From Nocardioidaceae bacterium (GTDB lineage Bacteria; Actinomycetota; Actinomycetes; Propionibacteriales; Nocardioidaceae), in the NCBI GenBank assembly GCA_013697585.1, contig JACCWP010000079.1, forward strand, positions 1 through 33,190: a stretch of 33,190 nt of DNA. Direction: 5' to 3'. A program made the translations under genes and the position numbers. The notes under the pieces were generated by a model that saw only the letters and a list, made by a program, of their open reading frames with translations, had not been told where the DNA came from and searched no databases. Positions 18,616-29,036 of this stretch are shown piece by piece (the stretch's first letter is position 1; each line of letters begins with the position of its first letter).

Positions 18616-19887
18616 ATGAGCAACGTGACGACCCGGCCCGTGTCCCCGCCGGCTGCGCCGGAGGCGGTGCAGCCGACGTTCGCCCGGCCGATAGCGGTCT
18701 CTGCCGCGATGGCCACGACGGCGCTGCTGGTCGGTGGGCTCGTGCTGGCAACGGGACTCGCGGTTGCCGGCTGGTTGCTCGGCGGCAGGTCAAGCGACGG
18801 GGAAGGCATCGACGCTGCGCTGCAAGTCGGTGTGGTGGTCTGGCTGACCGGGCACGCGGCGGCCCTGCGGGTCGACGGGGTGGTGCTCGACCTCGTGCCG
18901 TTGGCCGGCCCACTGCTGGTCCTGCTCACGGCGCGGCGTGCGGGACGCTGGATAGCGGTGTCCTCGGCGCCTGCCCGGGACCGGCACGCCGCGCTGGTGG
19001 TGCTGGCCGCGGGGTCCGGCTACGGCCTGGCAGCCGCCATGCTCGCCTACGCTGCCGCGCCGGACCAGGTCGCGGTGTCTTCGCTGCGCGCGGGGATGCT
19101 GGCCGGCGGGCTGGTTGCCGCCGGAGTCGCCCTGGGACTGGCACGCGAGCGGGGCTGGGCTCAGTTGGTCGCCGGGCTGCTGCCGCCAGCGGCCCGCCTG
19201 CTGGCTCGGGCCGCCGGCGCCGGACTGCTCGCGATGCTGGCCGCGGCAGCCGTGACCACGCTGGTGGTGATCGCCGTGCACGCCGACGACATGATGTCGC
19301 TCGCCGACCGGCTCCGACCCGACCCGGTCGGTGCCGTGCTGCTCGTCGTGCTGTGCCTCGCGACCCTGCCCAACGCCGTGCTCTGGTGTTCGGCCTACCT
19401 GCTCGGTCCCGGGTTCGCGGTCGGCACGGGCACGGTCGTGTCACCGGCGGGGGTCAGCCTGGGAGTGCTGCCTGCCTACCCGCTGCTCGCCGCCCTGCCC
19501 GCGTCCGATGGCGGGGCCGGTTGGTCGATCGGTTTGCTGGCGCTGCCGGTCGCTGCGGGCGCGGTGTCTGGCGTGGTCGCCGCGGGCCACTTCGCGAGTG
19601 GTCCCTGGTGGCGGCCGGCCGCCGCCGGATCAGTCGCGGGCGCGATCGCCGGAACGGTCCTGGCCGGTCTGCTGCTGGTTGCCGGTGGTGCGATCGGTCC
19701 CGGCCGGCTCGCCGAGAGCGGTCCGGTGCCCGCCGCGGCACCGGTGGCCGTGGGCGCCCTGGTGTTCGGGGGGTTGGCGGGGGCGCTGGCTCGCCACCTC
19801 CTGCGACACGTCCGCTCCGACGCGCTTCCCGGCGTTGCCCGCGCGCGCTCGGTCGTACACAGCCTGCCTGCTCGGTGGCCTCGCTAG
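18616..19887 (+). CDS. DUF6350 / PerM-like polytopic membrane protein
   Basis: Multiple TM helices; position immediately upstream of purN-purH and near sucCD, as for mycobacterial PerM; start ATG 18616. Confidence 0.8.
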   Translation: MSNVTTRPVSPPAAPEAVQPTFARPIAVSAAMATTALLVGGLVLATGLAVAGWLLGGRSSDGEGIDAALQVGVVVWLTGHAAALRVDGVVLDLVPLAGPLLVLLTARRAGRWIAVSSAPARDRHAALVVLAAGSGYGLAAAMLAYAAAPDQVAVSSLRAGMLAGGLVAAGVALGLARERGWAQLVAGLLPPAARLLARAAGAGLLAMLAAAAVTTLVVIAVHADDMMSLADRLRPDPVGAVLLVVLCLATLPNAVLWCSAYLLGPGFAVGTGTVVSPAGVSLGVLPAYPLLAALPASDGGAGWSIGLLALPVAAGAVSGVVAAGHFASGPWWRPAAAGSVAGAIAGTVLAGLLLVAGGAIGPGRLAESGPVPAAAPVAVGALVFGGLAGALARHLLRHVRSDALPGVARARSVVHSLPARWPR

Positions 19888-19896
19888 GGTCGCCGG

Positions 19897-20538
19897 GTGC
19901 TCGACTCCCGCGGCCCGCTGTGTCGGCCGGACGGCCCGGCACGGCTGGTCGTCCTGGTCTCCGGCTCGGGCAGCAACCTGCAGGCACTGCTCGACGCGTC
20001 ACTCGACCCTGCCTGGGGCGCCGAGGTGGTCGCTGTCGGCGCTGACCGCTGCGGCACCGGGGGCGCCGCGCGGGCGGGAGCGGCGGGGGTGGCGACCTTC
20101 TGCTGCTCGGTGGGTGACTTCAGCACCCGGGCCGAGTGGGATGTCGTCTTCACTGAGCAGGTCGCCGCGTACGAGCCCGACCTCGTGGTCGCAGCGGGCT
20201 TCCTCAAGCTGGTGGGCGACCGCTTCCTTGACCGCTTCGGCGGCCGCTATCTGAACACGCACAACGCCTTGCTGCCGGCCTTCCCGGGGATGCACGGGCC
20301 GCGGGACGCGCTGGCGTACGGGGTCAAGGTGAGCGGCGCGACGCTGTTCGTGGTCGACCATGGGGTCGACACGGGTGCGGTGATCGCCCAGGTGCCGGTG
20401 CCGGTGCTCGACGACGACGACGAGGACCGGCTGACCGAGCGGATCAAGGTTGCCGAGCGCCAGCAGCTGGTCGATCAGGTGGGACGGATGGTCCGCGAGG
20501 GCTGGACCGTCGCCGGAAGGAAGGTCACGATCCCGTGA
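19897..20538 (+). CDS. purN: Phosphoribosylglycinamide formyltransferase
   Basis: [49 protein letters not shown]. Confidence 0.95.
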   Translation: MLDSRGPLCRPDGPARLVVLVSGSGSNLQALLDASLDPAWGAEVVAVGADRCGTGGAARAGAAGVATFCCSVGDFSTRAEWDVVFTEQVAAYEPDLVVAAGFLKLVGDRFLDRFGGRYLNTHNALLPAFPGMHGPRDALAYGVKVSGATLFVVDHGVDTGAVIAQVPVPVLDDDDEDRLTERIKVAERQQLVDQVGRMVREGWTVAGRKVTIP

Positions 20539-22127
20539 GCGCTACGCCGACCGACGAGACCCGCCAACCCGTACGCCGTGCGCTGGTGTCGGTCCATGAC
20601 AAGACCGGACTCGAAGAGCTGGCCACCGCCCTCGCCGCCGCCGGCGTGGCCTTGGTGTCAACCGGATCGACGGCCGCACGCATGGAGGCGGCCGGCGTCC
20701 CGGTAACCAGGGTCGAGGACGTGACCGGCTTCGCCGAATGCCTCGACGGGCGGGTCAAGACGCTGCACCCGCGGGTGCACGCAGGCATCCTCGCCGACCG
20801 CAGGCTGCCGTCACATCGCGACCAGCTGGCCGAGCTGGGCATCGAGGCGTTCGACCTGGTGGTGTCGAACCTCTACCCGTTTACGTCGACGGTGCTGTCC
20901 GGGGCGTCGGCCGACGAGTGCGTCGAACAGATCGACGTAGGCGGACCCGCGATGCTCAGAGCAGGTGCCAAGAACCACGCGTCGGTGGCGGTGGTGGTCT
21001 CACCGGACCGCTACGCCGAGGTGCTGGCCGCGGTCCGCGACGGCGGTTTCACCTTGGAGCAGCGTCAGCTGCTGGCCGCGGAGGCCTTCGCGCACACGGC
21101 GACCTACGACGTGCACGTGGCTTCCTGGCTAAGCAACGCGCTGGTCGACACGTCCGGTGGCACCGGGTGGCCCGCCTGGGTGGGGGCGACCTGGGAGCGC
21201 GCCGAGGTGCTGCGCTACGGAGAGAACCCGCACCAGCGTGGCGCGCTCTACGCTGCCGGCTTCGCACCCCAGCCGGGACTGGCGCAGGCCGTGCAGCTGC
21301 ACGGCAAGCAGATGTCGTACAACAACTACGTCGACGCGGATGTGGCGCGGCAGACCGTGTACGACTTCGCCGCACCCGCCGTCGCGATCATCAAGCACGC
21401 GAACCCGTGCGGCGTCGCGGTCGGGGTGGACGTGGCCGAGGCACACCGCAAGGCACACGCGTGTGACCCCGTGTCGGCGTTCGGCGGGGTGATCGCCGTC
21501 AACGGGACAGTCACGGTGGCGATGGCCGAGCAGGTGGCGGAAGTGTTCACCGAGGTGCTGGTGGCGCCCGACTTCGAGCCCGGTGCGCTGGAAGCGCTCG
21601 GCGCGAAGCGGGGCGTACGGCTGCTGCGCTGCGCGGCGCCGGCACGGGGTGGGATCGAGACGCGCGCCGTCTCAGGCGGGCTGCTGATGCAGCAGGTGGA
21701 CGGTCTCGACGCGGAGATCGACAACGGCGGTGACGACCCAGCCCGCTGGCGGTTGGTGAGTGGTGAGCCGGCCGAGCGGGCCACGCTCGCCGACCTGGCC
21801 TTCGCCTGGCGGGCGTGTCGGGCGGTGCGCTCGAACGCGATCCTGCTCGCCAGCGGTGGCGCGTCGGTCGGGATCGGGATGGGGCAGGTCAACCGGGTCG
21901 ACGCCGCACGGCTCGCGGTGTCTCGGGCCGGGGACAGGGCGGCCGGATCGGTGGCCGCCTCCGACGCGTTCTTCCCCTTCGCCGACGGGTTGTCGGTGCT
22001 GCTGCAAGCAGGTGTACGCGCCGTCGCCCAGCCAGGTGGGTCCGTCCGCGACGAGGAGGTTGTCGACGCCGCCCGGTCGGCCGGCGCGACGATGTATCTC
22101 ACCGGCACGCGCCACTTCCGGCACTGA
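20535..22127 (+). CDS. purH: Bifunctional AICAR formyltransferase/IMP cyclohydrolase
   Basis: [75 protein letters not shown]; overlaps purN stop (GTGA). Confidence 0.97.
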   Translation: MSATPTDETRQPVRRALVSVHDKTGLEELATALAAAGVALVSTGSTAARMEAAGVPVTRVEDVTGFAECLDGRVKTLHPRVHAGILADRRLPSHRDQLAELGIEAFDLVVSNLYPFTSTVLSGASADECVEQIDVGGPAMLRAGAKNHASVAVVVSPDRYAEVLAAVRDGGFTLEQRQLLAAEAFAHTATYDVHVASWLSNALVDTSGGTGWPAWVGATWERAEVLRYGENPHQRGALYAAGFAPQPGLAQAVQLHGKQMSYNNYVDADVARQTVYDFAAPAVAIIKHANPCGVAVGVDVAEAHRKAHACDPVSAFGGVIAVNGTVTVAMAEQVAEVFTEVLVAPDFEPGALEALGAKRGVRLLRCAAPARGGIETRAVSGGLLMQQVDGLDAEIDNGGDDPARWRLVSGEPAERATLADLAFAWRACRAVRSNAILLASGGASVGIGMGQVNRVDAARLAVSRAGDRAAGSVAASDAFFPFADGLSVLLQAGVRAVAQPGGSVRDEEVVDAARSAGATMYLTGTRHFRH

Positions 22128-22160
22128 CCTCGGTCGACCGCGACCCTCACGCCCCGCGCC

Positions 22161-22213
22161 CCCGAGGCCCGTGCCCCGAGGCCCGTGCCCCCGCCGGTGC
22201 CCCCGGCCGGTGC
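22161..22213. repeat. C-rich short tandem repeats downstream of purH
   Basis: CCCGAGGCCCGTGC twice in tandem (22161-22174, 22175-22188), then CCCCGCCGGTGC / CCCCGGCCGGTGC. Confidence 0.8.
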
Positions 22214-22347
22214 CCCCCGCGCTCCCGTGCTTGCCGACTGGCGCGATCTGGTCGCATGGGCGCGGTCTGTGGCAGCCATCCTGCGCCGCTCAGCAAGTTC
22301 CGGGTGCGGCGTCGAGTGGCCCGGGGTCCGGCTGTGCTCCGGCAGAC

Positions 22348-23325
22348 TCAGCCGGCCCCATGCCGGGGTGAGGTCGTCCGTACGAACCGCTGCAGGCGCT
22401 CGATCAGCGCCGTTCGGCCGCCTGTGGTCAAGCTCGACAGCCGATACTCCTCGAGCCAGCCCTGCACGCGCGTTCGATCGGCCGCCAGACCAAGCGCCTC
22501 CTCGGCGTCGCGCACGATGACGTGCGGTTGTCGGTGGATCTCGTGAGCGACGTAACCAAAGCGTTCCCAGGACCATCGGCGCAGTGTCTTGTCCCGCTCG
22601 AGGTCGCGACGCTGCTGCGTCGACCCGCGGTGGTCGGCGCCGTCGTACTCCGGCAGGCGCTGGGTCAAGCCGAGCCGGAGATCCGCCCGGGCTATGATGA
22701 CACCGGAAGGTTCGCGAACCAGGTACTGCGGCTCGATGTCGTCGATCCCCGACAGCCGGTGTACGAGGCGCAAGATGGTCTCCCATGCCGACTCGCTCCG
22801 GCCGTCGCACAGCATGAGCGCCCGGCGCAGGGTGCGGACCCCGCGTCTACCCCGGATAACCACCGCGCGCAGGTCCGCGTACGTGCGTGCCTTGCGTTGC
22901 AGCGCGCAGTCGATCACGACGACGAGGTCCACGAGCGCGAGATGTTCGGCAAGCTCGGCGATGGTCCACGCTGCCGAAGCGACTCCTACCCCGTCCACGG
23001 TAAGGCGATGTGCAGCCGCCACGCCGCAGCGGCGGACGTACACACCTCGGCGGTCGTGATGGGGCGCCTTCTCGTCGCTGCATGCGATCAGGTGCTGCCA
23101 GTCGATGTCCGGCAGCCACCACGCCCGCAACAGTGCCGACGTGAGATGGGTGAAGACAGCGCCCTCAGGCAGGACGAGCTGCATGGCGAGACAGCGCTCA
23201 CGCAGGCTGCGCGCACCGACGGCGGGCTGGTAGAGGTCGTGCGCCGGGTGGGCCCACGCCGCCGAGCGGAGTTGGCCGCGTGTGAGCCCTCGCTGCCGGG
23301 CCTGGTCGAGACGGGTCGGGTCCAT
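22348..23325 (-). CDS. DUF559/Vsr-fold nuclease-like protein with AbiEi-like N-terminus
   Basis: C-terminal Vsr/DUF559-like pattern (SESAWETILRLVHRLSGIDDIEPQYLV...ARADLRLGLTQRLPEYDGADHR...RRDLERDKTLRRWSWERFGY) and N-terminal LTRGQLRSAAWAHPAHDLYQ. Confidence 0.7.
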   Translation of the reverse strand: MDPTRLDQARQRGLTRGQLRSAAWAHPAHDLYQPAVGARSLRERCLAMQLVLPEGAVFTHLTSALLRAWWLPDIDWQHLIACSDEKAPHHDRRGVYVRRCGVAAAHRLTVDGVGVASAAWTIAELAEHLALVDLVVVIDCALQRKARTYADLRAVVIRGRRGVRTLRRALMLCDGRSESAWETILRLVHRLSGIDDIEPQYLVREPSGVIIARADLRLGLTQRLPEYDGADHRGSTQQRRDLERDKTLRRWSWERFGYVAHEIHRQPHVIVRDAEEALGLAADRTRVQGWLEEYRLSSLTTGGRTALIERLQRFVRTTSPRHGAG

Positions 23326-23457
23326 GTCGACGATGTACGCGCGCCGCGGTCATCGTGGTGGGTGGCCGGCTCACCCTTGTGGAAGACGCGGCCCTGCTCG
23401 CCGCAGCCGCTTGCCGTCACTTGGCAAACCGTGGTTGACCGGCGCCACCTCAGCGAC

Positions 23458-23522
23458 CCGCCGAGTGGCGCGGATGGGTCGTCCGGGACCAGGCCATGCA
23501 ACCACCTTGCGCCACTCGGCGG
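23458..23522. repeat. Intergenic 14-bp inverted repeat (possible third element)
   Basis: ccgccgagtggcgc (23458-23471) / gcgccactcggcgg (23509-23522), perfect 14-bp arms, 37-nt loop. Confidence 0.75.
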
Positions 23523-23588
23523 CGGGACCGGCGGGGCGGGCTGGCGACGGACCGAGCGGGGTCGGGCTCCGCCCCGGAGCGTGGGAGG

Positions 23589-24458
23589 ATGCGCGCCGTG
23601 ACAGCGCGGATCCTCGACGGCAAGCAGGTTGCGGCACAGATCAAGGACGAGTTGCGGGGACGTGTCGAGCGGTTGGCGGCTCGGGGGGTCAGGCCCGGGC
23701 TGGGCACCGTCCTGGTCGGCGACGACCCGGGGAGCCAGTGGTACGTGGCCGGCAAGCACCGAGACTGCGCGCAGGTGGGGATCGCGTCGATCCGTGCGGA
23801 CCTGCCGGCAACTGCGAGCCAGGACGAGGTCGAGGCAGCAGTCGACCGGCTCAACGCCGACCCGGCATGCACCGGCTACATCGTCCAGCTGCCGTTGCCC
23901 CCGGGCCGCGACGAGCACGCCGTGCTGGCCCGGATCGACCCAGACAAGGATGCCGACGGGTTGCACCCGACTAACCTCGGCTGGTTGGTGCTCGGCAAGC
24001 AGGCGCCGCTGCCCTGCACTCCGTACGGCATCGTGACGCTGTTGCGCCGCCACGACGTGCCTATCGCGGGGGCCCAGGTCTGCGTGGTCGGCCGCGGCGT
24101 GACCGTCGGCCGGTCGCTCGGTCTGCTGCTCACCCGCAAGTCCGAGAACGCCACCGTGACGCTGTGCCACACCGGCACCCGCGACCTCGCCAGCGAGGTA
24201 CGCCGCGCCGACATCGTGGTTGCGGCGGCGGGGGTGCCTGGCATCATCCGGGCCGACATGGTCAGGCCTGGTGCCGCCGTCCTCGACGTCGGCGTGAGCC
24301 GTGGTCCCGACGGCATCGTGGGTGACGTCGCCCCGGACGTGGCTGAGGTGGCGGGCTGGGTCTCACCCAACCCCGGCGGCGTGGGCCCGATGACGCGGGC
24401 CCTGCTGCTCAGCAACGTCGTCGAGGCCGCCGAGCGCTCCCTCGCGACGGCCGCATGA
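23589..24458 (+). CDS. folD: Methylenetetrahydrofolate dehydrogenase / methenyltetrahydrofolate cyclohydrolase
   Basis: [78 protein letters not shown]; start ATG 23589 (or GTG 23598). Confidence 0.96.
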   Translation: MRAVTARILDGKQVAAQIKDELRGRVERLAARGVRPGLGTVLVGDDPGSQWYVAGKHRDCAQVGIASIRADLPATASQDEVEAAVDRLNADPACTGYIVQLPLPPGRDEHAVLARIDPDKDADGLHPTNLGWLVLGKQAPLPCTPYGIVTLLRRHDVPIAGAQVCVVGRGVTVGRSLGLLLTRKSENATVTLCHTGTRDLASEVRRADIVVAAAGVPGIIRADMVRPGAAVLDVGVSRGPDGIVGDVAPDVAEVAGWVSPNPGGVGPMTRALLLSNVVEAAERSLATAA

Positions 24459-24748
24459 GTGCAGCCCGACGCAGGCGCCGCGAGCCTGGAACCTGGGTCC
24501 TCGGGCTCGAGGTCGCGGTCGCCGCCGCCAGTCTCGTCGTCCTCGCGTTCGGCGCCTGGCGCGTCGGTGCCGGCATGCTGGGAGCCGCGCTGCTGATCGG
24601 GTCGTTCGCCCGTACGCTGCTCGACGAGCAGCGCGCCGGGCTCCTGCGGGTACGCCGCCCGATCTCCGACGTCGTCACGATGAGCCTGCTGGGGGTGGTG
24701 ATCGTCGTCCTCGCGATCGTCGTCCCCGAGCGGCCTCCCGGGCTGTGA
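24455..24748 (+). CDS. DUF3017 small membrane protein
   Basis: 97 aa with about three TM helices directly downstream of and overlapping folD. Confidence 0.75.
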   Translation: MSAARRRRREPGTWVLGLEVAVAAASLVVLAFGAWRVGAGMLGAALLIGSFARTLLDEQRAGLLRVRRPISDVVTMSLLGVVIVVLAIVVPERPPGL

Positions 24749-24757
24749 TCCCTGAGC

Positions 24758-25750
24758 TCAGCCGAGCAGGCCGAGCGCCTGCACGGCCTCGCGCTCCTCG
24801 ACGAGCTCGGCGGCAGACGCCTCGATCCGGGTCCGGGAGAAGTCGCCGATCTCCAGCCCTGGCACGATCGACCAGTCGCCGCCGCTGCTGGTGACGGGGA
24901 AGGACGACACGAGCCCCTCGGGCACGCCGTACGACCCGTCACTGCGCACAGCCATCGACAGCCAGTCGTCGGCGGGTGAGCCGGTCAGCCAGTCACGGGC
25001 GTGGTCGATCGTGGCGCTGGCGGCCGACGCCGCCGACGACGCGCCGCGCGCCTCGATGATCGCCGCCCCGCGCTTTTGCACCGCGGGAATGAACTCCTGC
25101 TCCACCCACGCGTGGTCGTCGACCAGCTCGTAGGCGTTGCGGCCCCGCACCTCGGCATGGAACAGGTCGGGGTACTGGGTCGCGGAATGGTTGCCCCAGA
25201 TCGTCAGGTGTCGGATGTCCGTGACCGCGGCACCCGTACGGTCAGCCAGCTGCGCCAGGGCCCGGTTGTGGTCGAGCCGGGTCAACGCAGCGAACCGCTC
25301 GGCCGGGATGTCGGGGGCGTTGCTCATGGCGATCAACGCGTTGGTGTTGGCCGGGTTGCCGGTCACGGTGACGCGCACGTCGTCCGCCGCGTGCGCACCC
25401 AACGCCTTGCCCTGCGTGGTGAAGATCGCGCCGTTGGCCTCCAGCAGGTCACTGCGCTCCATACCCTTCGCCCGCGGCCGCGCCCCCACCAGCAGCGCGA
25501 GGTTGACGCCGTCGAAGATGACATCCGCGTCGTCGCCCGTCTCCACGCCTGCCAGCAGCGGGAAGGCGCAGTCGTCGAGCTCCATCACCACGCCCTCGAG
25601 CGCCGAGAGCGCCGCAGTGACCTCCAGCAGACGCAGCTCGACCCGTGTGTCAGGGCCGAAGAGCTCCCCGCTCGCGATCCGGAACAGCAGGCTGTAGCCG
25701 ATCTGACCGGCGGCCCCGGTGACGGCTACCTTGACGGGCGTGCTGGTCAC
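24758..25750 (-). CDS. mdh: Malate dehydrogenase
   Basis: [61 protein letters not shown]. Confidence 0.97.
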   Translation of the reverse strand: MTSTPVKVAVTGAAGQIGYSLLFRIASGELFGPDTRVELRLLEVTAALSALEGVVMELDDCAFPLLAGVETGDDADVIFDGVNLALLVGARPRAKGMERSDLLEANGAIFTTQGKALGAHAADDVRVTVTGNPANTNALIAMSNAPDIPAERFAALTRLDHNRALAQLADRTGAAVTDIRHLTIWGNHSATQYPDLFHAEVRGRNAYELVDDHAWVEQEFIPAVQKRGAAIIEARGASSAASAASATIDHARDWLTGSPADDWLSMAVRSDGSYGVPEGLVSSFPVTSSGGDWSIVPGLEIGDFSRTRIEASAAELVEEREAVQALGLLG

Positions 25751-25811
25751 GGGGGTCCCTTCGTCGGGCCAGGGGCGGGTGCGCCGACGCTAGCCCACGT
25801 AGGGTCCCGTC

Positions 25812-26678
25812 GTGCCCGAGGGCCACGTGGTGCACGTCGACGCCCGCCGCTTCGAGGAGCGGATGCGCGGTCGGGTTGTGCGCGCATCCAGCCCGCAAGG
25901 GCGCTTCGACGACGGTGCCGCCGCCCTCGACGGCCGCACCCTGACTCGCACGGAGGCGTACGGCAAGAACCTGTTCCTGCGCTTCTCGGTCCCCCGCGGC
26001 GCGAGCGGCCCGCGGGCGAAGCCGTGGCTGCTCGTGCACCTCGGCTTGATCGGCGGCTGGCGCTGGTACGACGCCGCAGCTCGGCAGACCGACGGTCGTC
26101 GGTTGCGCGGTGCCGATGGCTCGAACCGCCGGGTGCTCCTCCAAGCAGGGCGAGGCGAGCATGCCGTCAGCGTCGACCTGCGTGGCGCCATCACCTGCAG
26201 ACTCGTTGACGATGGCGAGGCTGACCTGGTGCTGAGCAGGCTGGGTGCCGATCCGTTGCGCGCCGACGCCGATCCAGACTCGGCGTACGCGACGATCCAG
26301 CGCAGCCAGTCGGCGCTCGGGACCTTGCTCCTGCGCCAGGACGTCGTCGCCGGTGCCGGCCTGATCTGGCGGTGCGAGGCACCATTCCTCGCGGGTGTCG
26401 CTCCGCAGCGGCTCGGGCGCGACGTCTCCGCGCAGGAGTGGTCGGCGCTGTGGGGACATCTCGCAGGAATCATGGCTGCTGCCGTCGACCGCGGCGGTGC
26501 CGAGGTGACGACCCTGCGTGCCGACCGCCCGCCCGGCACCCGGCGGGTACGGCGCGAGGACGCCTTCTATCTGTTCCGGCGCGGCGGTGAGCGGTGCCGG
26601 GTGTGCGGCACGCGGATCCGGTCCGAGCCGATGGGCGGACGCACCGTCTGGTGGTGCCCGACCTGCCAGCCCGGCTGA
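25812..26678 (+). CDS. Fpg/Nei family DNA glycosylase
   Basis: N-terminal MPEGHVVHVDA, YGKNLFLRF, VHLGLIGGWRW, C-terminal zinc finger CRVCGTRI...WWCPTCQ. Confidence 0.88.
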   Translation: MPEGHVVHVDARRFEERMRGRVVRASSPQGRFDDGAAALDGRTLTRTEAYGKNLFLRFSVPRGASGPRAKPWLLVHLGLIGGWRWYDAAARQTDGRRLRGADGSNRRVLLQAGRGEHAVSVDLRGAITCRLVDDGEADLVLSRLGADPLRADADPDSAYATIQRSQSALGTLLLRQDVVAGAGLIWRCEAPFLAGVAPQRLGRDVSAQEWSALWGHLAGIMAAAVDRGGAEVTTLRADRPPGTRRVRREDAFYLFRRGGERCRVCGTRIRSEPMGGRTVWWCPTCQPG

Positions 26679-26705
26679 TCACGACCCGCCATAGGCTGAC
26701 CGACC

Positions 26706-27923
26706 ATGGCCAAGATCGCGGTGACGAACCCGGTCGTCGAGCTCGACGGCGACGAGATGACCCGGATCATCTGGCAGTTCATCAAAGACCGGCTGATCCA
26801 TCCGTACCTCGACATCGACCTGCACTACTTCGACCTCGGGATCGAGAGCCGGGACGCGACCGACGACCAGGTCACGGTCGAGGCGGCGGAGGCGATCAAG
26901 CGGCACGGTGTCGGTGTCAAGTGCGCGACCATCACGCCCGACGAGGCGCGGGTCGAGGAGTTCGGTTTGAAGCGCATGTGGCTGTCACCCAACGGCACGA
27001 TCCGCAACATCCTTGGCGGTGTGGTCTTCCGCGAGCCGATCATCATCTCGAACATCCCACGGCTGGTGCCCGGCTGGACCAAACCGATCATCATCGGCCG
27101 GCACGCGCACGGCGACCAGTACCGGGCGACCAACTTCACCGTCCCCGGCCCCGGCACGGTCACGATCACGTACGCGCCGTCCGACGGTTCCGCACCGATG
27201 GAGCACGAGGTCGTACGGATGCCCGACGGGGGCGGCGTGGTCATGGGCATGTACAACTTCAACCGGTCGATCGAGGACTTTGCCCGCGCGTCGTTCGCCT
27301 ACGGGCTGCAACGTGGGTACCCCGTCTACCTGTCCACCAAGAACACGATCCTCAAGGCCTACGACGGCGCCTTCAAGGACATCTTCGCGCGGGTGTTCGA
27401 GGCCGAGTACGAGGCCGACTTCGAGGCCAAGGGGCTCACGTACGAGCACAGGCTGATCGACGACATGGTCGCCGCGGCGATGAAGTGGGAAGGCGGATAC
27501 GTCTGGGCCTGCAAGAACTACGACGGCGACGTGCAGTCCGACACCGTGGCGCAAGGGTTCGGATCGCTCGGCCTGATGACGTCGGTGCTGATGACGCCCG
27601 ACGGGAGCACGGTGGAGGCGGAGGCGGCGCACGGCACCGTCACCAGGCACTTTCGCCAGCACCAGCAGGGTAAGCCAACATCGACGAACCCGATCGCGTC
27701 GATCTATGCGTGGACCCGTGGTCTCGCCCACCGCGGCAAGCTCGACGACACACCAGCGGTGATCGAGTTCGCCGAGACGCTCGAGGAGGTCGTTGTCGCG
27801 ACCGTCGAGAGCGGGCGGATGACCAAGGACCTTGCGCTGCTCGTGGGACCTGACCAGGAGTTCCAGACCACCGAGGAGTTCCTCGCCTCCCTGGACGACA
27901 ACCTGGCTTCGCGCCTCGCCTGA
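26706..27923 (+). CDS. icd: NADP-dependent isocitrate dehydrogenase (dimeric, eukaryote-like type)
   Basis: [80 protein letters not shown]. Confidence 0.96.
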   Translation: MAKIAVTNPVVELDGDEMTRIIWQFIKDRLIHPYLDIDLHYFDLGIESRDATDDQVTVEAAEAIKRHGVGVKCATITPDEARVEEFGLKRMWLSPNGTIRNILGGVVFREPIIISNIPRLVPGWTKPIIIGRHAHGDQYRATNFTVPGPGTVTITYAPSDGSAPMEHEVVRMPDGGGVVMGMYNFNRSIEDFARASFAYGLQRGYPVYLSTKNTILKAYDGAFKDIFARVFEAEYEADFEAKGLTYEHRLIDDMVAAAMKWEGGYVWACKNYDGDVQSDTVAQGFGSLGLMTSVLMTPDGSTVEAEAAHGTVTRHFRQHQQGKPTSTNPIASIYAWTRGLAHRGKLDDTPAVIEFAETLEEVVVATVESGRMTKDLALLVGPDQEFQTTEEFLASLDDNLASRLA

Positions 27924-28035
27924 CCGGCTGAGCCGAAGACGCCAGAAGTCACGGATGACGTCGGGCCGGACCCGGTTGTGTGGGCGACTGTCGCGGGCGT
28001 ACGCTCGCGGCCGCCGGTCCGGTGCGCGATGAGAA

Positions 28036-28905
28036 TTGAGTTGTACCATTCGCAACACACAGCGCAATCCCGTCATCCGCGCCGCCTTGCTGCGCGCCCG
28101 CTACGAGCTGCTCCCTACCGCATCGGTCGAGGCAGCCGTGGTTGCGGCCTTGCCGACTGACGTGCGGCTCACGATCACCGCCTCGCCGGCAAAGGGTCTC
28201 GACGCGACGTTGGACTGCGCCGAACGGCTGGTCGGGCACGGCTACCAGGTCACCCCGCACCTCGCGGCGCGGATGGTACGAGACCGGGCGCACCTCGCCG
28301 AGCTGGCCCAGCGGCTGGTGGCCCTCGGCGTCACCGACGTCTTCGTACCAGCCGGCGACGCAGAGCCGGCGGCGGGCGACTACCACGGCTCTCTCGACCT
28401 GCTGCGCGACCTGACCGAGCTCGGACGGCCGTTCCCCGAGGTGGGCATCACCGGCTACCCCGAGAGTCACCCGACGATCACCGACGACGTGACCGTGCAG
28501 GCGATGTGGGACAAGCGCGAGCACGCGACGTACGTTGTCAGCAACCTGTGCTTCGACCCCGCGATGATCCGTCGCTGGGTCACCCGGATGCGCGGCCGGG
28601 GCGTCACGCTGCCGGTGCTGGTCGGCATGCCCGGACCGGTCGAACGCGCCAAGCTGCTGACGATGGCAACGAGGATCGGCGTGGGTGAGTCGACCCGCTT
28701 CCTGGCCAAGAACGTCTCGATCTTCACCCGTATCGCCGCGCCGGGAGGGTGGCGCCCCGCCCGGTTGCTCGACCAGCTGGCGCCAATGCTCACCGACCCT
28801 GCGGCAGCAGTGGTCGGGCTGCACCTCTACACGTTCAACCAGGTCGCCGAGACCGAGCGGTGGCGGCACGAGCTGCTCGGCACCTCGGTGCCGGCGGCGC
28901 GCTAA
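28036..28905 (+). CDS. Methylenetetrahydrofolate reductase family protein
   Basis: MTHFR-like barrel motifs: TITASPAKGLDATLDCAERLVGHGYQVTPHLAARMV, DVFVPAGDAEP, GITGYPESHP, TYVVSNLCFDP; start codon uncertain (TTG 28036 or further downstream). Confidence 0.82.
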   Translation: MSCTIRNTQRNPVIRAALLRARYELLPTASVEAAVVAALPTDVRLTITASPAKGLDATLDCAERLVGHGYQVTPHLAARMVRDRAHLAELAQRLVALGVTDVFVPAGDAEPAAGDYHGSLDLLRDLTELGRPFPEVGITGYPESHPTITDDVTVQAMWDKREHATYVVSNLCFDPAMIRRWVTRMRGRGVTLPVLVGMPGPVERAKLLTMATRIGVGESTRFLAKNVSIFTRIAAPGGWRPARLLDQLAPMLTDPAAAVVGLHLYTFNQVAETERWRHELLGTSVPAAR

Positions 28906-29006
28906 GCCGCTGATCGCGCAACCACGAGCCGCTGATCGCGCGACCACGAGCCGCTGATCGCGCGACCACGAGCCGCTGATCGCGCAACCATGAGCCGCTG
29001 ATCGCG
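28906..29006. repeat. 22-bp tandem repeat, 4 full units plus 13-bp partial
   Basis: GCCGCTGATCGCGCRACCAYGA at 28906, 28928, 28950, 28972; partial at 28994. Confidence 0.97.
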
Positions 29007-29036
29007 GGTCAGGCAGGGGAGCGGCGGAGGGGAGGC

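Noticed and set aside
22111-22124. GCGCCACTTCCGG at the 3' end of purH matching the inverted-repeat arm at 8676-8688
   Set aside because: Encodes the conserved PurH C-terminus (GTRHFRH) and has no partner arm; likely coincidence.
28906-29006. CRISPR array
   Set aside because: Units are contiguous 22-bp tandem copies with no unique spacers and no cas genes nearby.
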